Assembly: GCF_036492425.1 (NCBI RefSeq)
Contig: NZ_AP025292.1
Span: 434,001 to 498,000, forward strand
Source: Persicobacter psychrovividus
GTDB taxonomy: Bacteria; Bacteroidota; Bacteroidia; Cytophagales; Cyclobacteriaceae
Direction of reading: 5' to 3'
DNA length: 64,000 bases
Below, one piece after another: positions 1 to 6,756 of the stretch. The translations under genes were made by a program, and so were the position numbers. A model generated the notes under the pieces. That model was given only the letters and a program-made list of their open reading frames with translations, did not search any database and was not told the DNA's origin. Within the stretch, counting starts at the first letter, position 1. Each line of letters begins with the position of its first letter.

Positions 1-394
1 CCATTGAAAATCGATCGGAAAACTTGGTGTTCGCCGTCTGGATAGAAACCACACGGTTTCTGTGGGTGTTGAAGTAGTCGTTACTGCCTACTGGCCGAAT
101 AATAAAGGCGGTGGAATCCGAAGGGTCAGTTTCAAAGGTGGCGTAATACCGCTCTCCTCCCTTTAAATAAATACTGAACGGTCGATCGGTCTTGAAATAC
201 ATAATATCATCCCAGTCGATTTTAAAATCTTCATCCCCGTAATCGGCATCAAAATAAATGGAATTTCGAACAAGCTTGCTCAGCTCGCCATGAATCTGAT
301 CTCCATTTTTTAAAATTAATTCATCACTTTGCCCGAAAGCGGTCCCGATGCCCAGAAATAAAAGGCATCCAATTATACTGTAAAATTTTTTCAT
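1..394 (-). CDS. Secreted DUF481-like protein, 3' end outside window
   Basis: An open frame runs from an ATG at 394 to the window edge without a stop, about 131 codons. It begins with a signal peptide (MKKFYSIIGCLLFLGIG, then a cleavage region ending TAFGQ). The mature N-terminus reads DELILKNGDQIHGELSKL, followed by a DFKIDWDD segment. That order (leader, 'LKNGD-I-GE' strand, acidic 'F-I-WD' strand) is the usual start of Bacteroidota DUF481-type proteins, which carry an outer-membrane beta-barrel in the C-terminal half. The barrel would lie beyond the window, so the family call rests on the N-terminal region only. Function is unknown. The gene is codirectional with the Rrf2 gene, 96 bp away. 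Confidence 0.6.
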   Translation of the reverse strand, partial: MKKFYSIIGCLLFLGIGTAFGQSDELILKNGDQIHGELSKLVRNSIYFDADYGDEDFKIDWDDIMYFKTDRPFSIYLKGGERYYATFETDPSDSTAFIIRPVGSNDYFNTHRNRVVSIQTANTKFSDRFSM

Positions 395-490
395 TATTTG
401 GTAGTCGTAAATGATTGGGCTCAATCAAATGAAATACCTTTTTTACAGCTGATTGTTTGAGTGTAATAATTAAGATGAAAAATTACATCA

Positions 491-931
491 TTAGCCTTCT
501 TCGGGGTGAAAAAAGCTCAGGCCTTGTTCAAAATCATCGGAGAGTGTTTTGAGTTGTGTCTCGCGCAACATGGTATTAAACTGTGCCCGCACTTCTTTGT
601 ATTGGTGGTGCATCGGGCAGGGGTGTGCTTCGCTGCACTTCTTGAAACCCAATCCGCAACCTGTCATCAGTTCGTCCCCGTCGATATTGCTTACAATATC
701 AAACAGGCTCACCTGTTGCTGTTCGGTGGTCATCGAAAAACCACCCTTGGGCCCTTTCACAGAATCTACAAGCCCTTTTTTACTCAAGGTCTGCAAAATT
801 TTTCCCGTAAAAGCTTCTGGCGATTCAATCTCTTTTGCAATATCCTTGATGCCCAGCCGAATGCCCTGATTGGTCTTGGCACTTATATAGATCATGGCAC
901 GAATGCCGTAACTGCATGCTTTTGAAAACAT
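491..931 (-). CDS. Rrf2-family regulator, three-Cys (NsrR/IscR-like)
   Basis: The 146-residue protein has the Rrf2 winged-helix start (SKACSYGIRAMIYIS) and the 'wing' KGPKGGFSM at about residues 59-67. Cysteines 92, 99 and 105 have C-X6-C-X5-C spacing, close to the Fe-S ligand triads of IscR and NsrR, so an Fe-S sensor is likely. Its divergent neighbour is the NO-damage repair gene ric, followed by norB. That context favours an NO-responsive, NsrR-like role over Fe-S biogenesis control, and no isc/suf genes are present here. The predicted operator is the perfect inverted repeat at 1136-1161. Assignment as NsrR is inference; the family assignment is firm. Confidence 0.85.
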   Translation of the reverse strand: MFSKACSYGIRAMIYISAKTNQGIRLGIKDIAKEIESPEAFTGKILQTLSKKGLVDSVKGPKGGFSMTTEQQQVSLFDIVSNIDGDELMTGCGLGFKKCSEAHPCPMHHQYKEVRAQFNTMLRETQLKTLSDDFEQGLSFFHPEEG

Positions 932-1060
932 TCTTTAAATTATTTTTTGCGATGGTTCAAGCGGGTTTTTCTCTTCCTTTTTCTTCAGGGCTGCCGATAA
1001 ATATTTGCCGGGAATCCTAAAGTTTGAGGTCTCTATGAACTGAATAGCTGCTTTTATCAG

Positions 1061-1068
1061 CAAAGTTA
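1061..1068 (-). promoter_or_regulatory. Possible -7 box for the Rrf2 gene
   Basis: On the minus strand this reads TAACTTTG, a match to the Bacteroidota -7 consensus TAnnTTTG. I do not find a well-spaced -33 TTG, so the call is tentative. It would give a leader of roughly 120 nt. Confidence 0.3.
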
Positions 1069-1135
1069 ACACGCTTTAAACCAAAATTGTAAACTGCTCA
1101 TGCAAGGTAAGCATAAAAGATGAAAACGATAAAAG

Positions 1136-1179
1136 ATTAAAAGACCTTTTTGTCTTTTAATAAAATTCCGCTACCTTTG
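1136..1179 (+). promoter_or_regulatory. ric promoter with overlapping operator-like inverted repeat
   Basis: The -33 element TTTG is at 1149-1152 and the -7 element TACCTTTG at 1172-1179, with 19 bp between them, an excellent Bacteroidota promoter. A perfect 10-bp inverted repeat, ATTAAAAGAC (1136-1145) and GTCTTTTAAT (1152-1161) separated by 6 bp, overlaps the -33 box. A dimeric repressor bound there would block RNA polymerase. The adjacent divergent Rrf2 regulator is the natural candidate to bind it. The promoter and repeat are read directly; the regulator assignment is inference. Confidence 0.75.
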
Positions 1180-1209
1180 TAACATCAAAAACAACAAAAG
1201 AACAAAACC

Positions 1210-1929
1210 ATGGAATTTACTAAAGATCTAAAAGTAGGCGAGTTAGTGGCAGCGGATTACCGTACTGCTGATGTTTTCAAGCGTAACGGATTGGATTTCT
1301 GTTGTGGCGGCGGAATTTCTATTGAGCGTGCATGTGAGAAAAAAGGGCTTTCTGTTGAGCAATTAATGGAGGAGTTGGCTGAAGCTGTTCGTGAGAAATC
1401 GCAAAACGACATTGACTTCCGTTCATGGCCTTTGGATCTGATGGTTGATTACATTGAAAAAACACACCACCGCTATGTGCGCGAAAATGTGAAGATGATT
1501 GCTGAGTACTGCATGAAAATCGCAGAAGTTCACGGTCATGCAGCTACTGAGTTGTTGGCGGTTCGTGATGAGTTTTTGGCTTGTGGCGAAGCAATGACGA
1601 CGCACATGATGAAAGAAGAGCAAGTGCTTTTCCCCTTCATTAAAGATTTGGTAAATGCGCAATCAACAGGTGCTACTTTGCCTGAAACTTGTTTCGGTTC
1701 GGTGGAAAACCCAATCGCACAAATGGAGCATGAGCATGATGCTGAAGGCGAACGTTTCCGTCGTATTGCTGCATTGACAGACAACTATAATGCTCCTGAG
1801 TGGGCATGTAACACTTACCGCATCGCTTTCGAGAAATTGAGAGAATTTGAAGCGGATTTGCACCGTCATGTGCATATCGAGAACAATATTTTGTTCCCTC
1901 GTGCCATTGAATTGGCAAAATCGCTATAA
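1210..1929 (+). CDS. ric: Iron-sulfur cluster repair di-iron protein Ric (ScdA/YtfE)
   Basis: This cytoplasmic di-iron protein restores Fe-S clusters damaged by NO or peroxide. The 239 residues show the DUF542/ScdA N-terminal domain (residues 5-55) with the signature DFCCGGG at 29-35. A hemerythrin-like four-helix domain follows. Candidate iron ligands match YtfE spacing: H86 or H87, H132 with E136 (HMMKE), H174 or H176, and H220 with E224. The length is normal for the full-length family. The start ATG lies 30 bp after the -7 box. Divergence from an Rrf2 regulator and proximity to norB support a nitrosative-stress role. Confidence 0.93.
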   Translation: MEFTKDLKVGELVAADYRTADVFKRNGLDFCCGGGISIERACEKKGLSVEQLMEELAEAVREKSQNDIDFRSWPLDLMVDYIEKTHHRYVRENVKMIAEYCMKIAEVHGHAATELLAVRDEFLACGEAMTTHMMKEEQVLFPFIKDLVNAQSTGATLPETCFGSVENPIAQMEHEHDAEGERFRRIAALTDNYNAPEWACNTYRIAFEKLREFEADLHRHVHIENNILFPRAIELAKSL

Positions 1930-1971
1930 GCACTGAATATTCCTGTTGCAGGGGTGTAAATAGACATGTTC

Positions 1972-2032
1972 GGTTCAAGCGGCTCGCTTGGATCAAAATT
2001 GATTAAATAGTCCAAGCGGGATGCTTGAACTA
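1972..2032. repeat. Repeat A copy 1 (20-bp-arm inverted repeat)
   Basis: The arms GTTCAAGCGGCTCGCTTGGA and TCCAAGCGGGATGCTTGAAC pair over 17 of 20 positions around an AT-rich spacer. The same element occurs at 4697-4763 and 16141-16203. It lies 43 bp after ric in an intergenic stretch without any supported gene. Confidence 0.8.
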
Positions 2033-2066
2033 ATGAAGCGATAGTTTCATAGATCCCCCTCAGGCT

Positions 2067-2089
2067 ATCGCGAGAGTCCCTCTCGTGAT
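2067..2089. repeat. Repeat B copy 1 (ATCGCGAGAG hairpin)
   Basis: ATCGCGAGAG, TCC, CTCTCGTGAT: a 10-bp hairpin with one G-T wobble position and a 3-nt loop. An identical copy lies at 2150-2172 and an inverted one at 6641-6667. Confidence 0.8.
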
Positions 2090-2095
2090 CTCATC

Positions 2096-2134
2096 AAAAA
2101 AAATCTGTGGAAATCGGTGTAATCTGTGGACAAA
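2096..2134 (+). repeat. Repeat C copy 1 (A-run plus triple 'ATCTGTG' phrase)
   Basis: An A-run is followed by three spaced repeats of an ATCTGTGG-like word (the middle one reads ATCGGTG). Five further copies occur in the window at 4824, 6701, 16011, 34284 and 36000. This copy is co-oriented with norB, 140 bp upstream of its start. Confidence 0.8.
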
Positions 2135-2149
2135 TAAACATCTCAATCT

Positions 2150-2172
2150 ATCGCGAGAGTCCCTCTCGTGAT
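2150..2172. repeat. Repeat B copy 2
   Basis: An exact second copy of the ATCGCGAGAG/CTCTCGTGAT hairpin, flanking repeat C copy 1 on its other side. The local order is B-C-B. Confidence 0.8.
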
Positions 2173-2223
2173 AATTTACCCCCTCAATAATCCCTATAAA
2201 AACAAAATCTATTGATTGACTTC

Positions 2224-2259
2224 AAGGATCACCTTTAATTAAGGAGGTGGTCTTTTTTT
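2224..2259 (+). terminator. Terminator-like hairpin just before norB (attenuator candidate)
   Basis: AAGGATCACCT (2224-2234) pairs with AGGTGGTCTTT (2245-2255), with two G-T wobbles and a 10-nt loop. The 3' arm runs into seven T residues (2253-2259), which is the form of an intrinsic terminator. It lies 16 bp before the norB ATG, leaving no room for a normal promoter between them. The hairpin also buries the only strong Shine-Dalgarno-like sequence seen here (AAGGAGGTGGTC, 2241-2252). It may simply end the ric transcript, or attenuate norB. Confidence 0.5.
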
Positions 2260-2274
2260 GCGCTTAATTTTAAA

Positions 2275-4563
2275 ATGAAAAACAATTACAAGAAGTATTG
2301 GTGGGCATTTATCGCCGTGATGGTCGGTTCCTTTGCGGTACTTTTATTCTTCGGACGTGAGATCTACAAGCAGGCTCCTCCGATCCCTCAACAAGTGGTG
2401 GACGCACAAGGAAATGTGGTCATGTCCATGAAACAAATTCAGGACGGTCAGAATGTATGGCAGTCGATTGGTGGTCAGGACATCGGTTCGATCTGGGGTC
2501 ATGGCGCTTATCAGGCACCTGACTGGAGTGCGGATTACCTGCACCGCGAGGCAATGTTTATCTTGGATAAATGGTCAAACGCCAAATTTGGTAAAAAATA
2601 TGATGCTTTGTCGAAAGCAGATCAGGCGCCTTTGCAATTGCAATTGCAGGACATGATCCGCAAAAATACATACGATGCCGCTACCAAGAAATTGACGGTT
2701 CCAAGTGTTCGTGTGGAGGCTTTCAAGAGCATTTCTAAGCACTTCACCGATTTGTTCATGGGCGGAAAAGGCTTGCATGAATTGCGTCAGGCTTATGCTT
2801 TGAAAGAGCATACGATCTACGATGCTACTCGAATGGAAGATATGAATGCTTTCTTCTTCTGGACATCATGGGCATGTGTTACAGAGCGTTCAGCAGGTGG
2901 TGTTTCTTACTCCAATAACTGGCCACATGAGCCGTTGGTAGGCAACGAAGCGACTTCTTCTTTACTGATGTGGTCTTTATTTTCTGTGGTAATCCTGATT
3001 GCGGGTATCTTATTCCTGTCGTTTTTTCATGCAAAAGAAGAGGACGGTATGGAAGAGGAGCACGAGCTTCCTCAGCAGGATCCAATGTTTGGTTTGAAGC
3101 CAACGCCTTCGATGAAAGCAACCTTGAAATATTTCTGGGTAGTGGCAGCATTGTTTGTTTTACAAGTTGGAATGGGTGCATTGACAGCCCACTACGGTGT
3201 GGAAGGTCAGGCGTTCTTTGGCTTGGATTTGTCGGCGATCTTGCCGTATGCCGTAACGCGTTCATGGCACTTGCAGTTGGCCATTCTTTGGATCGCCACC
3301 TCATGGTTGGCAACAGGTTTGTTCATCGCTCCTGCAGTAGCTGGTTTTGAGCCTAAATTCCAAAAGTTAGGGGTTGATATTTTGTTCGTGGCTTTGTTCA
3401 TCGTTGTGGGTGGATCAATGGCAGGACAGTGGTTCTCGATCATGCAGAAAATGGGCTTGACGGCTTCATTCTGGTTCGGTCACCAAGGATATGAGTACGT
3501 AGAGTTGGGTCGTTTCTGGCAGATTCTATTGTTCGCAGGTTTGGGGATCTGGCTGGTTTTGATGGGGCGTTGTTTGGTGCCTGCCATCAAAAATGCCAAA
3601 GAGAACAAATCCCTTCTGACGATGTTTTTGATCAGCTCAGCGGCTATTGGTTTATTTTATGGCGCAGGACTGATGTGGGGTCGCCACACCAACTTGTCGA
3701 TGGCCGAATACTGGAGATGGTGGGTGGTTCACCTTTGGGTAGAAGGCTTCTTTGAAGTATTTGCTACCGTAGTGATCGCCTTCCTGTTTACCCGATTGGG
3801 CTTGGTGAAGGTTGAATCAGCAACCAAAGCGACGCTGGGATCAGCAACGATCTTCCTGTTCGGTGGTATCTTGGGAACTTTCCACCACTTGTATTTTACA
3901 GGTACACCTACGGGTGTGATGGCTGTTGGTGCTGCCTTCAGTGCTTTGGAAATTGCTCCCCTATCATTATTGGGCTTTGAAGCCTATTCTTATTACAAAC
4001 AGGCGAAAAAAGGAAAGTGGTTGCAACGCTACAAGTGGCCAATCAACTACTTCATCTCGGTTGCCTTCTGGAACGGATTAGGTGCGGGTGTATTTGGTTT
4101 CTTGATTAACCCTCCGATCGCATTGTATTATATGCAAGGTTTGAACCTGACGCCTGTTCATGGTCATACGGCATTGTTCGGTGTTTATGGAATGTTAGGA
4201 ATCGGTTTGACGTTGTTCTCGTTGCGTGCGATGGCACCTTCAATGGAATGGAGTGAGCGCCTAATGAAAAATATCTTCTGGTCGCTGAATATTGGCTTGT
4301 TGGCCATGACTGTCATTAGTATCCTGCCGATTGGTATTGCACAGACTTTTGCCGCAATGGATGTTGGTTTATGGTATGCTCGCTCTGCGGAGTTCCTGCA
4401 AAACCCAACTTTCCAAAGCATCCGCTGGTCACGTGTGTTTGGTGATGTGATCTTTACCTTCGGATTGTTGTCATTGGTTTACTTCATTTTCACTTTCAGC
4501 AAAAGCTATTTGACTGGAAAAACCGAAGCAGCCAAAACTGAAAAAGAAGAAGAATTAGTGTAA
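2275..4563 (+). CDS. norB: Quinol-dependent nitric oxide reductase (qNOR)
   Basis: This single-subunit membrane enzyme reduces NO to N2O with quinol electrons. The 762 residues fit the qNOR type: an N-terminal membrane anchor (about 9-27), a periplasmic domain equivalent to the NorC part but without a CXXCH haem-c site, and then the 12-helix haem-copper-oxidase-like core. Visible ligands are H332 (low-spin haem), H486, H537 and H538 (non-haem FeB site), and H629 and H631 (haems), with E490 and E494 near FeB. Lack of haem c and of a separate NorC argues for qNOR rather than cNOR. No other denitrification gene is in view, so NO detoxification with ric is the simplest role. Confidence 0.95.
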   Translation: MKNNYKKYWWAFIAVMVGSFAVLLFFGREIYKQAPPIPQQVVDAQGNVVMSMKQIQDGQNVWQSIGGQDIGSIWGHGAYQAPDWSADYLHREAMFILDKWSNAKFGKKYDALSKADQAPLQLQLQDMIRKNTYDAATKKLTVPSVRVEAFKSISKHFTDLFMGGKGLHELRQAYALKEHTIYDATRMEDMNAFFFWTSWACVTERSAGGVSYSNNWPHEPLVGNEATSSLLMWSLFSVVILIAGILFLSFFHAKEEDGMEEEHELPQQDPMFGLKPTPSMKATLKYFWVVAALFVLQVGMGALTAHYGVEGQAFFGLDLSAILPYAVTRSWHLQLAILWIATSWLATGLFIAPAVAGFEPKFQKLGVDILFVALFIVVGGSMAGQWFSIMQKMGLTASFWFGHQGYEYVELGRFWQILLFAGLGIWLVLMGRCLVPAIKNAKENKSLLTMFLISSAAIGLFYGAGLMWGRHTNLSMAEYWRWWVVHLWVEGFFEVFATVVIAFLFTRLGLVKVESATKATLGSATIFLFGGILGTFHHLYFTGTPTGVMAVGAAFSALEIAPLSLLGFEAYSYYKQAKKGKWLQRYKWPINYFISVAFWNGLGAGVFGFLINPPIALYYMQGLNLTPVHGHTALFGVYGMLGIGLTLFSLRAMAPSMEWSERLMKNIFWSLNIGLLAMTVISILPIGIAQTFAAMDVGLWYARSAEFLQNPTFQSIRWSRVFGDVIFTFGLLSLVYFIFTFSKSYLTGKTEAAKTEKEEELV

Positions 4564-4583
4564 GCCTATTTTTTTGAAATATT

Positions 4584-4618
4584 AGGGGAAATTGACCACG
4601 GTTAGTTTCCCCTTTTTT
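4584..4618 (+). terminator. Intrinsic terminator after norB
   Basis: GGGGAAA (4585-4591) pairs with TTTCCCC (4606-4612), followed by six Ts. It begins 21 bp after the norB stop and separates norB from the PepSY gene. Confidence 0.8.
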
Positions 4619-4696
4619 ATTCGCAGGAATGGCGCTTAGGCGCAGATTTTGCCTTTTGTTGAAGGGCTTACTCGGGTTTAAGCTTCTTGCATCTTT

Positions 4697-4763
4697 GGTT
4701 CAAGCATCCCGCTTGGATCAAAGATATTTACCAAGTTGGTCAGTCCAAGCGGGACGCTTGAAC
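4697..4763. repeat. Repeat A copy 2
   Basis: GTTCAAGCATCCCGCTTGGA and TCCAAGCGGGACGCTTGAAC pair over 19 of 20 positions, with a 26-nt spacer. It is the best-conserved of the three repeat A copies. Confidence 0.85.
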
Positions 4764-4794
4764 TGAGGTTAGGAAAAGGTAAGTATGCCAACAA

Positions 4795-4862
4795 AAATCA
4801 TGGTAATCCTCCAAATCATGATCAAAAAAAATCTGTGGAAATCTGTGTAATCTGTGGACAAT
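4795..4862 (+). repeat. Repeat D fragment plus repeat C copy 2
   Basis: A phrase ATCATGGTAATCCTCCAAAT (4798-4817; repeat D, related to 34411 and 36094) runs directly into repeat C (4824-4862: A-run, then three ATCTGTG words, ending GTGGACA). The block ends about 45 bp before the PepSY gene and points towards it. Confidence 0.75.
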
Positions 4863-4907
4863 AAAAAAACACCTCATAGAAGAACAATCAGTGGATAATA
4901 TTGAGTT

Positions 4908-6449
4908 ATGAAACAATCATCAAAAATCGGAAAATGGCTTTATCAAAAAGCCAAAAGCTGGCATAAGTATCTGGGCGTCGGATTGTCGCTGTTCTTGATC
5001 TGGATGAGCGTTTCAGGCATTATCCTCAACCACCCTGAAGCCGTCGCTGATATCGGTGTGCCGAACGTTTTGGTGCCTGATCATTATCGACCTTATGAGT
5101 GGAACCGATCCGCCATGATCGATGCCCAATTCATCGGCAAGGACACCCTTTTCTTTGCAGGAAAACAAGGCATCTGGCGATCTGAAGATGGAGGGAAGCA
5201 TTTTTATTCTGAAAGAAAACAAGGCTTCACCACTTCGCCCTTCGGACAAAAGACCAACGATCTGTTTTATCTTCCCCAACAAAACAAACTCTTTGCCTCC
5301 ACCTATCAAGGGCTTTGGTGTCTGGATTTAAAACAAAACCAATGGCATCGGGTGGATTTGGGTAAATATCAGAACCACCATTTTGTCAAAATGATCCAAC
5401 GACAAAATCAGCTGATATTGGTTGGCAACAGCGAATTGTTACAAAGCCCAATCGCTTTTCCTTTGGCATTTCATCCCCTATCCATCAAAACCAAAGAAGC
5501 ACCTTTTGTCGATCTGATTTCTTACTTTTTCGCCTTGCATAGCGGTTGGCTGTTCGGCTTGGGCGGACGATTGTTCATGGATCTGATGGCATTGGTCTTG
5601 ATCTTTCTATCGCTGACCGCCATTTATATTTTCTTAAGAAAAGGTAAGTATTTCCCTTTCCGAAAAACCAAGAAATCCGCTTGGCTCAAATGGTCGATTG
5701 ACAACCACAAACAGGTGGGTGTCATCACTGTGATAATTATGTTGGCGATGGGCATTACGGGCATGTTTTTGCGTCCACCGCTATTGGTGGCATTGGTCGG
5801 GGGCAAGGTGAAAACAAGCGACATCCCGACCGTATTCCATAAAAATCCATGGTACAAAACCATCCATAATGCTACCTATGATCAGCAAACCGACCGACTG
5901 ATCCTCGAAACCGCCAAAGGTATTTATACAGGAAAAGCAGACGGTTCAGGCCTTTTTACCCCACAAAACTGGAAAGCCAATGTCTTCGTGATGGGTGCCA
6001 CCGTCATGGAAAAACGCCCCAACAACCATTACCTTTTGGGGTCATTCTACGGACTGAAAGACTACCACGAAGGCGACAGCATGGCGATAAATGTGCTCAA
6101 TCACCGTTGGGAAAAACCATATTCGGGCGTCCAAAAACCCGATCATTTTATGGTAACAGGCTACTTCCAATCCCCCGACGGACAGCAATATTTCGCCACC
6201 CACTACCAAGGGCTGATGAATGTAAATCCTGTCGGAAAAGTCCCCTACAAAATGCCCCAAGCCCTGATCGATGACTACCAAATGCCCTTGTGGAATTACA
6301 TGTTCGAGATGCACAACGGTCGCTTGTTTTCCTTCATCGTCGGCAAATACGAAATCCTGATCATCCCACTGACAGGCCTTTTGTTCTTTTTGCTGAACAT
6401 CACGGGTGCCTATGAGTGGGGATATCGTTGGTGGAGGAAGAGGAGGTGA
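4908..6449 (+). CDS. PepSY-type membrane protein with propeller-like periplasmic region
   Basis: The 513-residue protein starts with the PepSY_TM-type segment KSWHKYLGVGLSLFLIW (about 17-33), a W-H-x-x-x-G pattern of the family. A long extracytoplasmic stretch follows, in which GIWRSEDGGKHFYSE resembles an Asp-box (BNR) beta-propeller turn. Further membrane segments lie near residues 220-245, 275-295 and 480-500, and the C-terminus is basic (RWWRKRR). PepSY-associated TM proteins often take part in iron uptake or electron transfer to periplasmic reductases. The substrate cannot be read here. Its position after norB is suggestive, but a terminator and repeats separate the two. Confidence 0.65.
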   Translation: MKQSSKIGKWLYQKAKSWHKYLGVGLSLFLIWMSVSGIILNHPEAVADIGVPNVLVPDHYRPYEWNRSAMIDAQFIGKDTLFFAGKQGIWRSEDGGKHFYSERKQGFTTSPFGQKTNDLFYLPQQNKLFASTYQGLWCLDLKQNQWHRVDLGKYQNHHFVKMIQRQNQLILVGNSELLQSPIAFPLAFHPLSIKTKEAPFVDLISYFFALHSGWLFGLGGRLFMDLMALVLIFLSLTAIYIFLRKGKYFPFRKTKKSAWLKWSIDNHKQVGVITVIIMLAMGITGMFLRPPLLVALVGGKVKTSDIPTVFHKNPWYKTIHNATYDQQTDRLILETAKGIYTGKADGSGLFTPQNWKANVFVMGATVMEKRPNNHYLLGSFYGLKDYHEGDSMAINVLNHRWEKPYSGVQKPDHFMVTGYFQSPDGQQYFATHYQGLMNVNPVGKVPYKMPQALIDDYQMPLWNYMFEMHNGRLFSFIVGKYEILIIPLTGLLFFLLNITGAYEWGYRWWRKRR

Positions 6450-6505
6450 TGGCGTCACAAAGGCGTTGCACAACTCAATTTTACATATTGATTTCCGATT
6501 AATAT

Positions 6506-6606
6506 TTTTCCACGGGTTCTCACCCGAGGCTATTGGAAAAGCCCCTTCAGGGCTTATGTACCGAAGGTACATTTTCAGTAGCCTCGGGTATTTTACCCGT
6601 GGAAAA
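6506..6606. repeat. Repeat E copy 1: cruciform-like element with two internal hairpins
   Basis: Outer arms TTTTCCACGGGT (6506-6517) and ACCCGTGGAAAA (6595-6606) pair perfectly. After a 4-5 nt internal loop, inner arms ACCCGAGGCTA (6522-6532) and TAGCCTCGGGT (6579-6589) also pair perfectly. The apex carries two hairpins: AAGCCC/GGGCTT (6539-6555) and TGTACC/GGTACA (6557-6571). The resulting shape is a compact three-way junction. A looser relative lies at 13188-13277. It is not a tRNA. Confidence 0.8.
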
Positions 6607-6640
6607 TATGTCGCTTGCAATAGATGCATATGTTGATTGG

Positions 6641-6667
6641 CTATCACGAGAGGGACTCTCGCGATAG
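6641..6667. repeat. Repeat B copy 3 (inverted)
   Basis: CTATCACGAGAG, GGA, CTCTCGCGATAG: the reverse complement of the copies at 2067 and 2150. Confidence 0.8.
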
Positions 6668-6700
6668 GAGGCATGACCAAAACCAAAGCAGTCCTTCTCC

Positions 6701-6740
6701 AAAAAAAAATCTGTGCAATCTGTGTAATCTGTGGACAAAA
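6701..6740 (+). repeat. Repeat C copy 3, abutting the ispE start
   Basis: An A-run is followed by three ATCTGTG-type words ending GTGGACAAAA. The repeat ends 16 bp before the true ispE ATG. It is open in the ispE frame and encodes the spurious peptide CAICVICGQK if translation is assumed to start at 6637. Confidence 0.8.
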
Positions 6741-6756
6741 AAGTCAATATTTGACC

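Noticed and set aside
506-925. 139-residue plus-strand ORF opposite the Rrf2 gene
   Set aside because: Shadow of a clear Rrf2 gene; no domain, and codon pattern follows the other strand.
2248-2262. Sigma-54-type promoter (TGG...TTGC) before norB
   Set aside because: Only 9 bp separate GG and GC instead of 10, and the T-rich middle is explained by the terminator-like hairpin.
6506-6606. tRNA-like cloverleaf
   Set aside because: No CCA-proximal acceptor stem, T-loop GTTCGA or anticodon arm of the right size; it is a palindromic repeat.
1972-6740. CRISPR array suggested by recurring hairpin repeats
   Set aside because: Repeats are of several families at irregular spacing, without uniform spacers or cas genes.
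6637-6756. N-terminal extension of ispE from the first in-frame ATG
   Set aside because: The codons come from repeats B and C; IspE homology starts exactly at the ATG at 6757.
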